Positions 24,537 through 33,399 of a DNA stretch of 64,000 nucleotides are shown here, piece by piece. The notes beneath the pieces are model-generated. The model ran no database searches and was not told the DNA's origin. It saw nothing but the letters and a program-made list of their open reading frames with translations. The translations under genes were made by a program, and so were the position numbers. Position 1 is the first letter of the stretch; every line of letters starts with the position of its first letter. The DNA lies in contig NZ_CP073347.1 in NCBI RefSeq assembly GCF_024397915.1, positions 434,001 through 498,000 on the forward strand, read 5' to 3'. This DNA is from Marinobacterium rhizophilum. Lineage in GTDB: Bacteria > Pseudomonadota > Gammaproteobacteria > Pseudomonadales > Balneatricaceae.

Positions 24537-25021
24537 AAATCCTTGCGCTGTCGCGTGATCTCTTGTTCCAGGTCCGTGAGCGCTTCTATCTTTCGTTTTA
24601 ATTCGTCGATCTGGGTATTCTGTTGCTGTATCAGGCTGCGCTGCTGCTGACGGGGTTCCAGCTGGCGCTGGTGGAGGTACAGGTAGCGATCCGCAGTGCA
24701 CTCGGCATCAGGATACAGCGGCAGGCTGGCCAACAGGCTGCTGCCGCGGCTGAACTGCTCGGCACTGGCCAGGGGGCTGGTCAGCAGCAGGGCTTCCAGC
24801 GCCTTGTCATTGCTTTTAACCACCTGTGCCAGTTGCTGCCGGCGGGCAGATTCGCGGCTGCCGAGGTAGTGCTGCTGCCGGACCAGCAAATCGGCCAGGG
24901 CCGCGTTGCTAACGTAGCAGGCCGGGCCATGTGAGGGGGTTTGCAACGCGCCGGGTACCTGGCAGCCAAGCAGGCCCAGCAACAGCGGCATGATCAGCAG
25001 ATTACGTGGCATGTCTTTCAC
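24533..25021 (-). CDS. QseG-like outer membrane lipoprotein
   Basis: A 162-residue lipoprotein with lipobox LLGLLGC (Cys20 lipidated). The mature part is helical, ending in a coiled coil (QQQNTQIDELKRKIEALTDLEQEI). Its place between kinase and regulator genes matches QseG, which controls the activity of the GlrK/QseE kinase. It overlaps glrK by 20 bases and glrR by four bases. Confidence 0.8.
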   Translation of the reverse strand: MKDMPRNLLIMPLLLGLLGCQVPGALQTPSHGPACYVSNAALADLLVRQQHYLGSRESARRQQLAQVVKSNDKALEALLLTSPLASAEQFSRGSSLLASLPLYPDAECTADRYLYLHQRQLEPRQQQRSLIQQQNTQIDELKRKIEALTDLEQEITRQRKDL

Positions 25022-26462
25022 TCACCGCGGGTAACATGATTCTGAAGACCACCTTGTGGTTGGCATTATGGGCAAGGGACAGGCGCGCGCCCAGGGCGAT
25101 GGCGGCATCCTGGGCGACGCTCAGGCCGATCCCGGAACCCTTGAGGGGCCCGCGGCGACGGTTCTTGCCCTGGAAAAACGGCTTGAAGATCTGTTCGATT
25201 TCCTCGCTCGGGATCAAGGGACCAATGTTGCCTATGTCGATGTGCATCTGACCGTCCTGTACCTGGTAGCTGACACTGAGTTCGCCCTGCTCATCACCGT
25301 AGTAAATCGCATTTGAAATCAGATTGCTGAGAATTCGATGCAACATGGCCCGGTCGGTGGGCCATTGGGCATCCTTGCCCGGGCGTCGCAATCGAATCCT
25401 TTTTTGCTCCAGCAACAACTTGTGGGGGTGCAGGGCGGCGTTGAGGCAGCTGTCCAGGCTGGTGCTGCGTACATCCAGCGGTCCGGGCTGTTGCAGGCGG
25501 TTGTAGTCCAGCAACTGCTCAATCAGTGTCTGCAGCTCAAAGCTATTGCGCTGAATCAGCTCGATGATCTCGCGCTGGTTATCGGTGAGCGGGCCTGCGA
25601 CTTCCTCCGCCATGAGGTCCGACCCTTCGCGCAGCGTGGTCAGCGGCGTTTTCAGCTCATGTGAAATATGGCGCAGAAAGCGCTGCTTTTCCTGTTCGAG
25701 CTCGTTGAGGTGATCGCCCAGCCAGTCGAGTTGTGCATTCAGGTCGACCAGTTCGCGCGGTCCGCGCAGCGCCGCCCTGTCTTGCTGCTGGCCGTGGCCC
25801 AGGGCGCGAATTCGAGCAATCAGCAGGCTTACCGGGCGGCTGATGCGCAGGCTGAAATAGAGCATCAGCAAGGCGGAAACTGCGATCAGGATCGACGCCA
25901 GCAGCCAGAGTGCCTGCTGTGTCGCACGGGCCTGGCTATCCAGTTTTGCGAGGCGTTGTTCGAGCTGGCGATTGCTTTGTGTAATCAGCTCGCCGGTCAA
26001 CAGGACCAGTTGTTCAAGCAGGGGCAGCCCGATTTCACCGTCCTGGGCCTGTTCGATCAGGATCAACGTATCCTGCAACCGGGGGATCACCGGATTGCCT
26101 TCGAGCAGAAAGCTCTGGATGTCCAGCTGGTTGCGATAATGGCCGACTTGTTCCTGCTGGCGGCCCCGGATTTCGCTGCGCTGCAGGATGGCATATTGGC
26201 GTGCCGAACGCAGTATGTCTTCGGCCAGCACATCGAGCTGCAGGTTGCGCTGAATGATTTCCAGCGACAGGCGTGCTTCCTCCCGTCCCTGCCGGGCCTG
26301 TTCAACCAGCTCGTTGCTGGCCTGTACCAGCAGCACGCCAAGGGGGGTGACGACCAGCAGAAATGCCAGCAGGATCAGCTGCCTGAGCGATCCGGCACGC
26401 CAGCGGTGAGTCGGGGTCATGGGACGGGTCCGAAGCCTGGGGGTGAGGGCAGTATTATCCAT
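25002..26462 (-). CDS. glrK: Sensor histidine kinase GlrK (QseE)
   Basis: A 486-residue membrane kinase. Membrane segment 1 is QLILLAFLLVVTPLGVLLV, followed by a helical periplasmic sensor, membrane segment 2 (ALWLLASILIAVSALLMLYF), HAMP, and the phospho-accepting His in HISHELKTPLTTL. The ATPase domain (ISNAIYYG N box, SGIGLSVAQDAAI) follows. The start is uncertain: ATG at 26462 or an internal ATG at 26420; neither has a strong ribosome site. The operon is glrK-qseG-glrR. Confidence 0.92.
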   Translation of the reverse strand: MDNTALTPRLRTRPMTPTHRWRAGSLRQLILLAFLLVVTPLGVLLVQASNELVEQARQGREEARLSLEIIQRNLQLDVLAEDILRSARQYAILQRSEIRGRQQEQVGHYRNQLDIQSFLLEGNPVIPRLQDTLILIEQAQDGEIGLPLLEQLVLLTGELITQSNRQLEQRLAKLDSQARATQQALWLLASILIAVSALLMLYFSLRISRPVSLLIARIRALGHGQQQDRAALRGPRELVDLNAQLDWLGDHLNELEQEKQRFLRHISHELKTPLTTLREGSDLMAEEVAGPLTDNQREIIELIQRNSFELQTLIEQLLDYNRLQQPGPLDVRSTSLDSCLNAALHPHKLLLEQKRIRLRRPGKDAQWPTDRAMLHRILSNLISNAIYYGDEQGELSVSYQVQDGQMHIDIGNIGPLIPSEEIEQIFKPFFQGKNRRRGPLKGSGIGLSVAQDAAIALGARLSLAHNANHKVVFRIMLPAVSERHAT

Positions 26463-26519
26463 CAAATGAAATCTGTCGTTAAGCGCAGACAGTTTGTGCC
26501 AAGTGCGACAGCCTGACCG

Positions 26520-26789
26520 TTACACCCGTACGGAGTCCAGTTCCTGCGGGCTCAGGTAACCGTCCAGATCCAGATCCATGCGGTAAAACTCCAGGCCAAG
26601 GGTCTTGTCCTGGCGGGCTTCGAGAAAGCTGAGCTTGCCGTCGGCATTGCGATCAAGCTGGAAAAACACGGGCATCGATACCTGGGGCAGGCCTGTGGGC
26701 AGGGCATCGGTGGCCTGCGCCGGGCTCTGTGTCAGCCAGAGGGTGACGGTTGCAAGGGCGCCGGCCCCCAGTATGGCAGTCATTTTCAT
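26520..26789 (-). CDS. Small secreted EF-hand protein
   Basis: An 89-residue protein with a signal peptide (MKMTAILGAGALATVTLWLTQSPAQA) and two EF-hand loops, DRNADGKLSFLE and DLDLDGYLSPQE. It has the same domain plan as the EF-hand protein at 9421-9657. GGGAGAG precedes the ATG. It lies upstream of glrK on the same strand but separated by 57 bases, so it may or may not share its transcript. Confidence 0.8.
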   Translation of the reverse strand: MKMTAILGAGALATVTLWLTQSPAQATDALPTGLPQVSMPVFFQLDRNADGKLSFLEARQDKTLGLEFYRMDLDLDGYLSPQELDSVRV

Positions 26790-26898
26790 TCAGGCTCTCC
26801 CTGTCGGTGGAATGAAGCCGTACAGCAATACAATCTTTGTGCCGTTCGGGCTTAAAGTCTTTAAAAATAATAAGTTATCGATATTTGTCGCAGTATCT

Positions 26899-27028
26899 GC
26901 CGTATGTTGCAGACACGGGGAAGCATCGGGGGAGTATTTGGTGTCTCCAAATGCATACGGTTGCTAAGTATCTTTCTTAAAATTATTTAATATCAATAGC
27001 TTATGGTGTCTCTATATGGATACATAGG
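26899..27028. repeat. Dyad motif repeats in an AT-rich intergenic region
   Basis: Within the 316-base gap 26790-27105, GGTGTCTC-n3-ATG-n-ATAC occurs at 26940-26960 and 27005-27025 (65 bases apart, 16 of 21 positions shared). A related inverted copy, CCGTATGTTGCAGACACGG, lies at 26900-26918. Each copy has a rough dyad (GTGTC against GATAC). The gap lies upstream of the EF-hand gene on the minus strand, so these may be regulator sites. The rest of the gap shows no gene. Confidence 0.4.
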
Positions 27029-27105
27029 TATTTTTTCAGGTTGCAGCCGGTCTGCTGTACAGGCCGGGAGCCGCTGCAGCGCAGCCTGGGTTCGGCACCT
27101 TGTCA

Positions 27106-27369
27106 TCAGGCCAGGTTGTCCGGAATGGGGCTGGATTCGCCGCGCTCGTCGATGGGGAAGGTGTCAGGGGATGGCAGCAAAAGGTGTGCCGTATCATCGC
27201 CCGCAGGCTTCGCGGGAACGGGGCGCGGGTCAGGTTCCAGCGCAGGTGACGGAATTCTGGACTCTATGTCCACCGGCTGTACAGGGCCCGGTTTCAGGGC
27301 TTCATTGGCGGCTCCCAGTGTCGCGGCGGCCACGACGATGCCGCACAGTAGCAAGACAGATTTCTGCAT
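27106..27369 (-). CDS. Small proline-rich secreted protein
   Basis: An 87-residue protein with a signal peptide (MQKSVLLLCGIVVAAATLGAA) and a proline-rich, acidic mature part of about 66 residues with no known domain. AAGGAG sits seven bases before the ATG, which supports real translation. No homolog family was recognised. It stands alone between an AT-rich region and the dodecin gene. Confidence 0.6.
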   Translation of the reverse strand: MQKSVLLLCGIVVAAATLGAANEALKPGPVQPVDIESRIPSPALEPDPRPVPAKPAGDDTAHLLLPSPDTFPIDERGESSPIPDNLA

Positions 27370-27679
27370 GTTTGCACTCCTTGTCAGATATTGCAGGGCT
27401 GCTGCGGCCCTGGCTGTTATCTGTTAGATCAAGAGGCGTGCCAGTCTATGTTAATCCTTTAAATAACAGTAGGTTACAGTTATGTAATGGCTGATGGGCC
27501 GGCGCTCTGCGCGGCTGTCGGGTGAAAGCTGTTGCGTATTACAGACAGTAATTCTGTATGAGCCAAAAAATGAATAAAAACAAAGGACTGGACGTCGCCT
27601 GGTGGCGACTTCAGGCCCGAGGAGATACCCGCGCCGGGGCTAGCCCGGCACGTCTGTATGGCAGGTCTGGCGCGCCGTT
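27370..27679. other. Intergenic region with hairpins after dodecin
   Basis: About 310 bases without a recognisable gene. GTCGCC-tggt-GGCGAC at 27594-27609 forms a small hairpin. GCCGGGGCTAGCCCGGC at 27633-27649 is a near-palindrome just downstream of the minus-strand dodecin gene and may act as its terminator. An AT-rich stretch at 27450-27580 probably holds the promoter of the small secreted protein gene. Confidence 0.4.
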
Positions 27680-27886
27680 TCAGTCGAGCCTGAATCCTAT
27701 CTTGACCACAACCTGGTAGTGCGCGACCTTGCCGTCCTGGATGTGGCCGCGCATTTCCTTGACCTCGAACCAGTCGAGGTTGTCCAGGGAAGCGGCGGCC
27801 TTGCTGACCGCTTTCTGGATGGCATCGTCGTAGCCTGTGGTGGATGAGCCGGCGACTTCTATGAGCTTGTAGACGTGTTCAGACAT
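27680..27886 (-). CDS. Dodecin, flavin-binding protein
   Basis: A 68-residue protein whose sequence (HVYKLIEVAGSSTTGYDDAIQKA, then LDWFEVKEMRGHI) matches dodecin throughout, including the conserved Trp that stacks on flavin. Dodecins form hollow dodecamers that store or sequester riboflavin, FMN or FAD. It appears to be monocistronic. Confidence 0.93.
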   Translation of the reverse strand: MSEHVYKLIEVAGSSTTGYDDAIQKAVSKAAASLDNLDWFEVKEMRGHIQDGKVAHYQVVVKIGFRLD

Positions 27887-27934
27887 GGGAAACCCTCGCG
27901 AGTGGACGCCGCCCGGACGGACGGCTGTCCTTAA

Positions 27935-28801
27935 TTAATAGCAGCGGGTGTCCGGTTCTTCGATGACGGGATTGCACAATTCGCCAATTCCCTCGATTTC
28001 AATCCGCACCCGGTCGCCAGGCTTCATGTACCCGCGGGGTTTCATGGCAACGCCTACGCCTGAGCTGGTACCAGTGGCGATGATGTCGCCGGGCTCCAGC
28101 GTGCAAACGGTGGAAAGCGTGGCGATGAGCTGGTAACAGTTGAAGATCAGGTGGCGGGTGTTGCTGTGCTGGCGCAATTCGTCATTGACCCAGGTGCGCA
28201 GTTCCAGGTTGTGCGGGTCCAGGCCTTCGCCGGTTTCAATCCAGGGGCCGATGGGGCCGTGGGTGTCAAAGGACTTTCCCAGTGTCCAGGTCGGGGATTT
28301 GACCTGCCAGTCCCGTACCGAGACATCATTGGCGATGGTGTAGCCGCCAATGACGCTGGCGGCCTTTTCCAGTGGCACATGGCGGCAGCGCCGGCCGATA
28401 ACGATGGCCAGCTCGCCTTCGTAGTCGAGCTTGTCGGATATTCTGGGTTTGTGAATGGCCTCACCCGGACCTATGACGCAGCTGTTCTGCTTGTTGAAAA
28501 TCGTCGGGAATTCCGGCGTGGCAAGGCCGGTCTCGCGAATGTGGTCGGCGTAATTCAGGCCCACGCCGAGGAACTTGCCCGGGCGCGGTACCGGTGCCAG
28601 CAGGCGGACCTGGTCGAACGCGAGGGTGGCAGCGGGATGCCCGGCGAGCTGTTGCAGACGCTGCAGTGCAGGTGCCCCGGCGGCCAGCAGGGCCGGCATG
28701 TCGCCGGGAAGCTGGGGGTCAGCGGCGGCATTAATAACGTGGCCGTCCAGAAGGGCGCCGACGGACTGGCGACCCTGGTGTTCAAAGGTGATCAAGCGCA
28801 T
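27935..28801 (-). CDS. Fumarylacetoacetate hydrolase family protein
   Basis: A 288-residue FAH-superfamily enzyme. GVGLNYADHIRE, the metal-ligand region DYEGELAIVIG with its Glu, NDVSVRDWQ, and GKSFDTHGPIGPW are typical, as is the closing GDIIATGTSSGVG. Members cleave or isomerise acylpyruvates and 2-hydroxyhepta-dienedioates, or act as oxaloacetate decarboxylases; the substrate cannot be told here. A TetR regulator gene lies 117 bases upstream on the same strand. Confidence 0.9.
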   Translation of the reverse strand: MRLITFEHQGRQSVGALLDGHVINAAADPQLPGDMPALLAAGAPALQRLQQLAGHPAATLAFDQVRLLAPVPRPGKFLGVGLNYADHIRETGLATPEFPTIFNKQNSCVIGPGEAIHKPRISDKLDYEGELAIVIGRRCRHVPLEKAASVIGGYTIANDVSVRDWQVKSPTWTLGKSFDTHGPIGPWIETGEGLDPHNLELRTWVNDELRQHSNTRHLIFNCYQLIATLSTVCTLEPGDIIATGTSSGVGVAMKPRGYMKPGDRVRIEIEGIGELCNPVIEEPDTRCY

Positions 28802-28918
28802 GGTGAATTCCGGTTTTGTCGGGACGGGTTTGAGCCGATGGTGCTGGCTGAGGGCAGGCGCTGAAAGCGCCCTGAGCTGTGCAGGAGCGCTCCAGGCTTT
28901 CGGGGCCGTCAGCAGCTG

Positions 28919-29560
28919 TCAGGACAGCAGGACCCCAGTTTGCCCAGTGGCAGTGCCCGATGCAAGGCCGGTGGCCGGTGCGGCCAGCGCCTGCAGTAGC
29001 TGATGGATGATGCTGTCGTATGCGGCGGGCTGGGGCCGCTTTTTGCTCAGTACGCGCAGTCCCCAGATACCGTTCATCAAAAACTGTCCCAGCTCGGAGG
29101 CGCAGCTGTGACTGTGCAGTTCGCCGTCGTCCATGGCGCGCTGCAAGGTGGCTGTATAGCGCTGCTCGACACGATTCAGGTAGGCGTTGATGCGCTCGCG
29201 TATTTCATCGTCCTGGGAGCCCAGCTCCAGCAGGCTGTTGATCATCAGGCAGCCGCGGCCGTCTCTGTCCTCGACCAGTTCCTGCTTGAGGCGCCCAAGC
29301 AGGGTTGCAATGGCCTGCAGTGGACTGGCGGCACTGTGGATAACGCTATCGATGCGCGCCAGGCGGTCGGCGGCGTAGGTATCGATGATCTCGAGAAAGA
29401 GGCCACGCTTGCTGTGAAAGGCGCCGTATAGCGAACCGGGTTTCAGGTTGGTTGCCTGGAGCAGGGTGTTGATGGAGGTCGCGCTGTAACCGGAATACCA
29501 GAATACGTTCATCGCAGACGTGACAACCTCGGCGCGAACAAATTCAACCGGTCTGGCCAT
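28919..29560 (-). CDS. TetR/AcrR family transcriptional regulator
   Basis: A 213-residue regulator with an N-terminal TetR helix-turn-helix (SINTLLQATNLKPGSLYGAFHSKRGLF). The rest is the helical ligand-binding domain, with CLMINSLLELGSQDDEIRERI typical of the NemR/AcrR-like group. The ATG at 29560 is chosen because GGAG lies nine bases before it; a GTG at 29575 is possible. It may control the FAH-family gene or the divergent lipoprotein gene starting at 29636. Confidence 0.85.
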   Translation of the reverse strand: MARPVEFVRAEVVTSAMNVFWYSGYSATSINTLLQATNLKPGSLYGAFHSKRGLFLEIIDTYAADRLARIDSVIHSAASPLQAIATLLGRLKQELVEDRDGRGCLMINSLLELGSQDDEIRERINAYLNRVEQRYTATLQRAMDDGELHSHSCASELGQFLMNGIWGLRVLSKKRPQPAAYDSIIHQLLQALAAPATGLASGTATGQTGVLLS

Positions 29561-29635
29561 GGGTAGTTTCTCCACATCAAATGCGGCTATTATCGGTTAC
29601 CTCGTGGAACATTCAACCTGAAAGTAACATTTAAT

Positions 29636-30595
29636 ATGCGTATTTTACGGGCAGGCCGAGCCTGTCTCCTGGTGGCGCTGGCTTTTGTTGCCGGCTGTGC
29701 GCTGCAGCCGCGGCCCGGGGCGGACAACGAGCAACTTTTTTACCGTGGCGAAGTATCTCCGGACGGGGATCGCTGGGTGATTCAGCCCTGTTACTCGCGC
29801 CGTCGCCAGGTGCTCAGCGACCCGCTGGGCCTGCTGGCAGAACGTTACCAGGCGCAGGCGGTCCTGCCCGGGTTGCCACTCTATATGGAACTCAGGGCAA
29901 GCACGGCGGGCGAGGTGGGGAACCTGCTGCTGGTGGGTGGCGATAGCCGTGCCTGTGCCGCGGAACTCGATGGTATCCGCCTGCGAGCCGCAGGCTTTGC
30001 ACCTGACTGGGCGGCGGACCTGTCCGGCGACCGTCTTGATGTGCGGGACCAGAGCCGGCGGATGCGGTTTATCTTCAGCGTGACCCAGACATCAAGCAGA
30101 CGCGGCGATCTGCGCTGGGAAGGCCGCCTGCAGACGCCGGATGGCAAGGCGCGCGACGTTGACCTGCGCCTGCGCGAGTCCGGTTGCGAGGATGCCTCGG
30201 GCGTCTGGTATGGCCTGAGCGTGAACATGCGCCTGGACGGGCGCAACTATCAGGGCTGCGGTCGCTACGGTGATCTGACCCGCACGGCCCTGGCGGGACG
30301 CTATTCACGGGTTCTGGTGTCCGGTGAAGGGCCTGCGCGCACCACGGTGCTTGAATTGAGTGCAGAGGGCGCCGCCAGCCTGAGCGAGGATTACCACGAT
30401 GGTGCCGAGCCGGTGCGCCGCGACGGCAGCTGGCGCTGGATGCCCACGGGCAAGCTGATGCTGCACCTGATGCAGCGAGATGGCGAAAGTGAGCAGCAGC
30501 TGCGCCTGTTTCGCCGCCAGCCCGATGGCACCCTGGTGCTGGAGGGACGGGTGCCGGAATACGGCGTTGTGGGTTTGCGGCTCTCGCCGGACTAG
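29636..30595 (+). CDS. Outer membrane lipoprotein, COG3650-like
   Basis: A 319-residue lipoprotein with lipobox FVAGC (Cys21 lipidated). The middle (about residues 140-225) has two cysteines in SGCEDASG and YQGCGRYGD, the pattern of COG3650 putative lipoproteins. The C-terminus (about 225-319) is beta-rich and resembles NlpE/META-type domains that sense the envelope. The gene is divergent from the TetR gene. The function is unknown. Confidence 0.7.
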   Translation: MRILRAGRACLLVALAFVAGCALQPRPGADNEQLFYRGEVSPDGDRWVIQPCYSRRRQVLSDPLGLLAERYQAQAVLPGLPLYMELRASTAGEVGNLLLVGGDSRACAAELDGIRLRAAGFAPDWAADLSGDRLDVRDQSRRMRFIFSVTQTSSRRGDLRWEGRLQTPDGKARDVDLRLRESGCEDASGVWYGLSVNMRLDGRNYQGCGRYGDLTRTALAGRYSRVLVSGEGPARTTVLELSAEGAASLSEDYHDGAEPVRRDGSWRWMPTGKLMLHLMQRDGESEQQLRLFRRQPDGTLVLEGRVPEYGVVGLRLSPD

Positions 30596-30657
30596 CCCCG
30601 GATGCAGTGACCACACAATGCTTCTTGCACCGATGCGATGACGAAAACGGAGCCTTC

Positions 30658-31455
30658 ATGGAACTGACCGAAACCCTGCTCGACCAGATTGAATGCATCG
30701 CCCGGGAGGCTGCCGGCGTGATCATGGCGGTGTACCAGCGCGACTTTGGCGTGACCCACAAGGCGGACAAGTCACCCCTGACGGAGGCTGACAGTGCGGC
30801 CCATGGCCTGATCACAGCCCGGCTCGCTGCGCTGACGCCGGCCGTGCCGATTCTGTCGGAGGAAGATACCGCGAGCTTTGCCGGAGCCGATGCCGCGGGG
30901 CGTTACTGGCTGGTTGATCCACTGGATGGCACCCGGGAATTCATCAAACGCAATGGTGAATTTACCGTCAACATCGCCCTGATCGAGCGGGGCCGGGCGG
31001 TACTGGGTGTCGTCTGGGTGCCGGTGCAGGGCCTGGCCTATCTGGGTGCTCGGGGGCTGGGGGCGTTCAAGCAGGACGCCGCGGGCGTGCGTCGCCCCAT
31101 CGCCGTGGCTGAACACTGTTCGGGTACGCCCTGGAAGGTGGTTGGCAGCCGCTCCCATGCCAGTGAGGCCACCGCGCGCTGGCTGTCCCGGCTGGGCTGC
31201 TGTGAGCTCGAGGCGATCGGCAGTTCACTCAAGCTCTGCCTGGTGGCCGAAGGTCGCGCCGATGTTTATCCGCGCCTGGGGCCCACCTGCCTGTGGGATA
31301 CCGCCGCCGCCCAGGCGGTGGTGGAGCAGGCCGGGGGCGCGGTTATCGGGCTCGACGGCACCGCCCTGTGCTATGCGGACACAGAGCACCTGCTCAATCC
31401 GTATTTCGTGGTGCACGGTCGCAGCGACATGCACTGGCCGTCGCTGAGCGAGTAG
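30658..31455 (+). CDS. cysQ: 3'(2'),5'-bisphosphate nucleotidase CysQ
   Basis: A 265-residue inositol-monophosphatase-fold enzyme that removes the 3' phosphate of phosphoadenosine phosphate, a by-product of sulfate assimilation. DPLDGTREF holds the metal-binding Asp pair, ILSEED the Glu, and WDTAAAQAVVEQAGG the C-terminal metal site. The ATG at 30658 follows GGAG. Confidence 0.93.
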   Translation: MELTETLLDQIECIAREAAGVIMAVYQRDFGVTHKADKSPLTEADSAAHGLITARLAALTPAVPILSEEDTASFAGADAAGRYWLVDPLDGTREFIKRNGEFTVNIALIERGRAVLGVVWVPVQGLAYLGARGLGAFKQDAAGVRRPIAVAEHCSGTPWKVVGSRSHASEATARWLSRLGCCELEAIGSSLKLCLVAEGRADVYPRLGPTCLWDTAAAQAVVEQAGGAVIGLDGTALCYADTEHLLNPYFVVHGRSDMHWPSLSE

Positions 31456-31712
31456 GCGAGCTGTTCAAACAGCTGTTTCCGCTGCCCGGTACGACAGGTA
31501 TCATTGGCCCGCGCCTTGCATTGACTGTTTTGCCGGTGGTGGAAAACCATCGGGCTGTCATGCCAATGGCTGAGAAGCAATGGTGATATTACAGGGAGCA
31601 GGCACCGCGTCTGTCTTGTCGCCTGCCGGGCAGCCTCTCGAGGTCTGGGCCTGGCGGCAACGGTTTATGGTTATCAAATAGCGGGCACATGCGTAGCCCT
31701 GAGGAGTCATTG
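31456..31712. other. Intergenic: cysQ hairpin and pgi promoter region
   Basis: AGCTGTT-ca-AACAGCT at 31459-31474 is a palindrome a few bases after the cysQ stop and may help end the transcript. TATCAAAT at about 31673-31680 is a possible -10 for pgi. No gene was seen. Confidence 0.4.
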
Positions 31713-33347
31713 TTGAACAGTGATACTGCCTGGCAGGTGCTGGAGTCCCACGCCGCCGAGCTGAAATCCCGCCACCTGAAAGACCTTCTGGCGGATTCCG
31801 GTCGTTTCGAATCCCTTCACTTTACCCACGAAGGCCTGTTGCTGGATCTGTCCCGTCAGCGCCTGTTGCCGCAGACGGTCGACAACCTGGTCGGCCTGGC
31901 GCGGGCCTGCGATTTGCCGGGCTGGATAGAGGCCCTGTTCCAGGGCGAGGCGGTCAACAACACCGAACAGCGTGCGGCCTTGCACACGGCCCTGCGCCTG
32001 CCGGCCAGCGCAACGCTGGAGGTGGACGGCGAGGATGTCGTACCCAAGGTACATGCCAACCTTGAGCGCATGGCCCAGATGGTGGACCTGCTGCACCATG
32101 GCCAGTGGCGCGGCTACACCGGGGAGCCGATCGATACGGTGGTGAACATCGGTGTGGGCGGCTCGGATCTTGGCCCCATGATGGCCTGCAAGGCGCTGGA
32201 CGAGTTCGAGCCGGAGCAGGCCGAGAGCATCGAAGTGCACTTTGTGTCGTCGATGGACGGCAGCCAGCTGGCCGCACTGCTGGAGCAGCTGAACCCGGCC
32301 ACCACGCTCTTTATCGTTTCGTCCAAGTCGTTCACAACCATTGATACGCTGGCCAACGCGGCCACTGCCCGGCGCTGGCTGCAGGACGCCAGCGATGTGC
32401 CGGACGAGGTGCTGGTGAGTCGGCACTTTATCGCGGTGACGGCATCGCCCGAGAAAGCCCGTCAGTGGGGCATCCCGCCGGCTCGTCAGTTGCACTTCTG
32501 GGACTGGACCGGCGGGCGCTATTCGCTGTGGTCGACCATCGGCCTGCCCATTGCCCTGAAGGTTGGCATCGACAATTTCCGGCAGTTGCTGGCCGGCGCC
32601 CACGGGATGGATGAGCACTTCAGGCGCGCGCCGCTTGAGCAGAACCTGCCGGTCCTGCTGGCGATGACCGGGATCTGGAACATCAACTTTCTGGATATTC
32701 ACGCCCATGCGATCCTGCCCTACGACGGTCGCCTGGCCCACTTGCCGGCCTACCTCGAACAGCTGGAAATGGAGAGCAACGGCAAGAGTGTACGGCGTGA
32801 TGGCCAGGCCAGTACGCGCCGCACCTGCCCGGTGCTCTGGGGCGAAGTGGGCCCCAATGCGCAGCACGCCTTCTATCAGCTGTTGCACCAGGGTACCGAG
32901 CCCGTGATGTGCGATTTTGTGGTTTCGGCGCGGCGTTATACCGGCCAACGCGAAACCCTGCAGCGTCAGCACCAGCTGGCACTGGCCAACTGCCTGGCCC
33001 AGGCCCGGGTACTGGCGCTGGGCGATGCCGCGCTGGGGACCGACCAGGACGACTCCAAGCCCTGGCAGCGTTACCGCGGCAATCAGCCGAGCACGGTGAT
33101 TCTGCTGGATGAGCTGACTCCACGGGCGCTGGGCGGGCTGATCGCGCTGTACGAGCACAAGGTATTCGTGCAGTCGGTGATCTGGGGCATCAACCCGTTT
33201 GACCAGTGGGGTGTGGAGCTGGGCAAGACGATGGCCACCCAGCTGCTGGACGTGCTCGATCGCGGCGATCATCCGCGGGCGGACTTTGATCAGGCCACCA
33301 ATGGGCTCCTGGCCGCCATTGGCGCACGCCGGGGGAATAATGCATGA
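31713..33347 (+). CDS. pgi: Glucose-6-phosphate isomerase
   Basis: A 544-residue enzyme that interconverts glucose-6-phosphate and fructose-6-phosphate. NIGVGGSDLGPMM, SSKSFTT (sugar phosphate binding), and the catalytic Glu in WGEVGPNAQHAFYQLLHQG are all present. The start is chosen at TTG 31713, six bases after GAGGAG; an ATG at 31689 has no ribosome site and lies very near the predicted -10. It is the first gene of a sugar phosphate operon with a dehydrogenase-like gene 52 bases downstream. Confidence 0.94.
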   Translation: MNSDTAWQVLESHAAELKSRHLKDLLADSGRFESLHFTHEGLLLDLSRQRLLPQTVDNLVGLARACDLPGWIEALFQGEAVNNTEQRAALHTALRLPASATLEVDGEDVVPKVHANLERMAQMVDLLHHGQWRGYTGEPIDTVVNIGVGGSDLGPMMACKALDEFEPEQAESIEVHFVSSMDGSQLAALLEQLNPATTLFIVSSKSFTTIDTLANAATARRWLQDASDVPDEVLVSRHFIAVTASPEKARQWGIPPARQLHFWDWTGGRYSLWSTIGLPIALKVGIDNFRQLLAGAHGMDEHFRRAPLEQNLPVLLAMTGIWNINFLDIHAHAILPYDGRLAHLPAYLEQLEMESNGKSVRRDGQASTRRTCPVLWGEVGPNAQHAFYQLLHQGTEPVMCDFVVSARRYTGQRETLQRQHQLALANCLAQARVLALGDAALGTDQDDSKPWQRYRGNQPSTVILLDELTPRALGGLIALYEHKVFVQSVIWGINPFDQWGVELGKTMATQLLDVLDRGDHPRADFDQATNGLLAAIGARRGNNA

Positions 33348-33399
33348 AGCGATTTTTGTGGGCATGGAGCAGGGTGCTACAACGGATGGAAGCGGATAA

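Noticed and set aside
31790..31820. TTCGAATC as a tRNA T-loop
   Set aside because: It lies inside the pgi reading frame and no cloverleaf fits around it.
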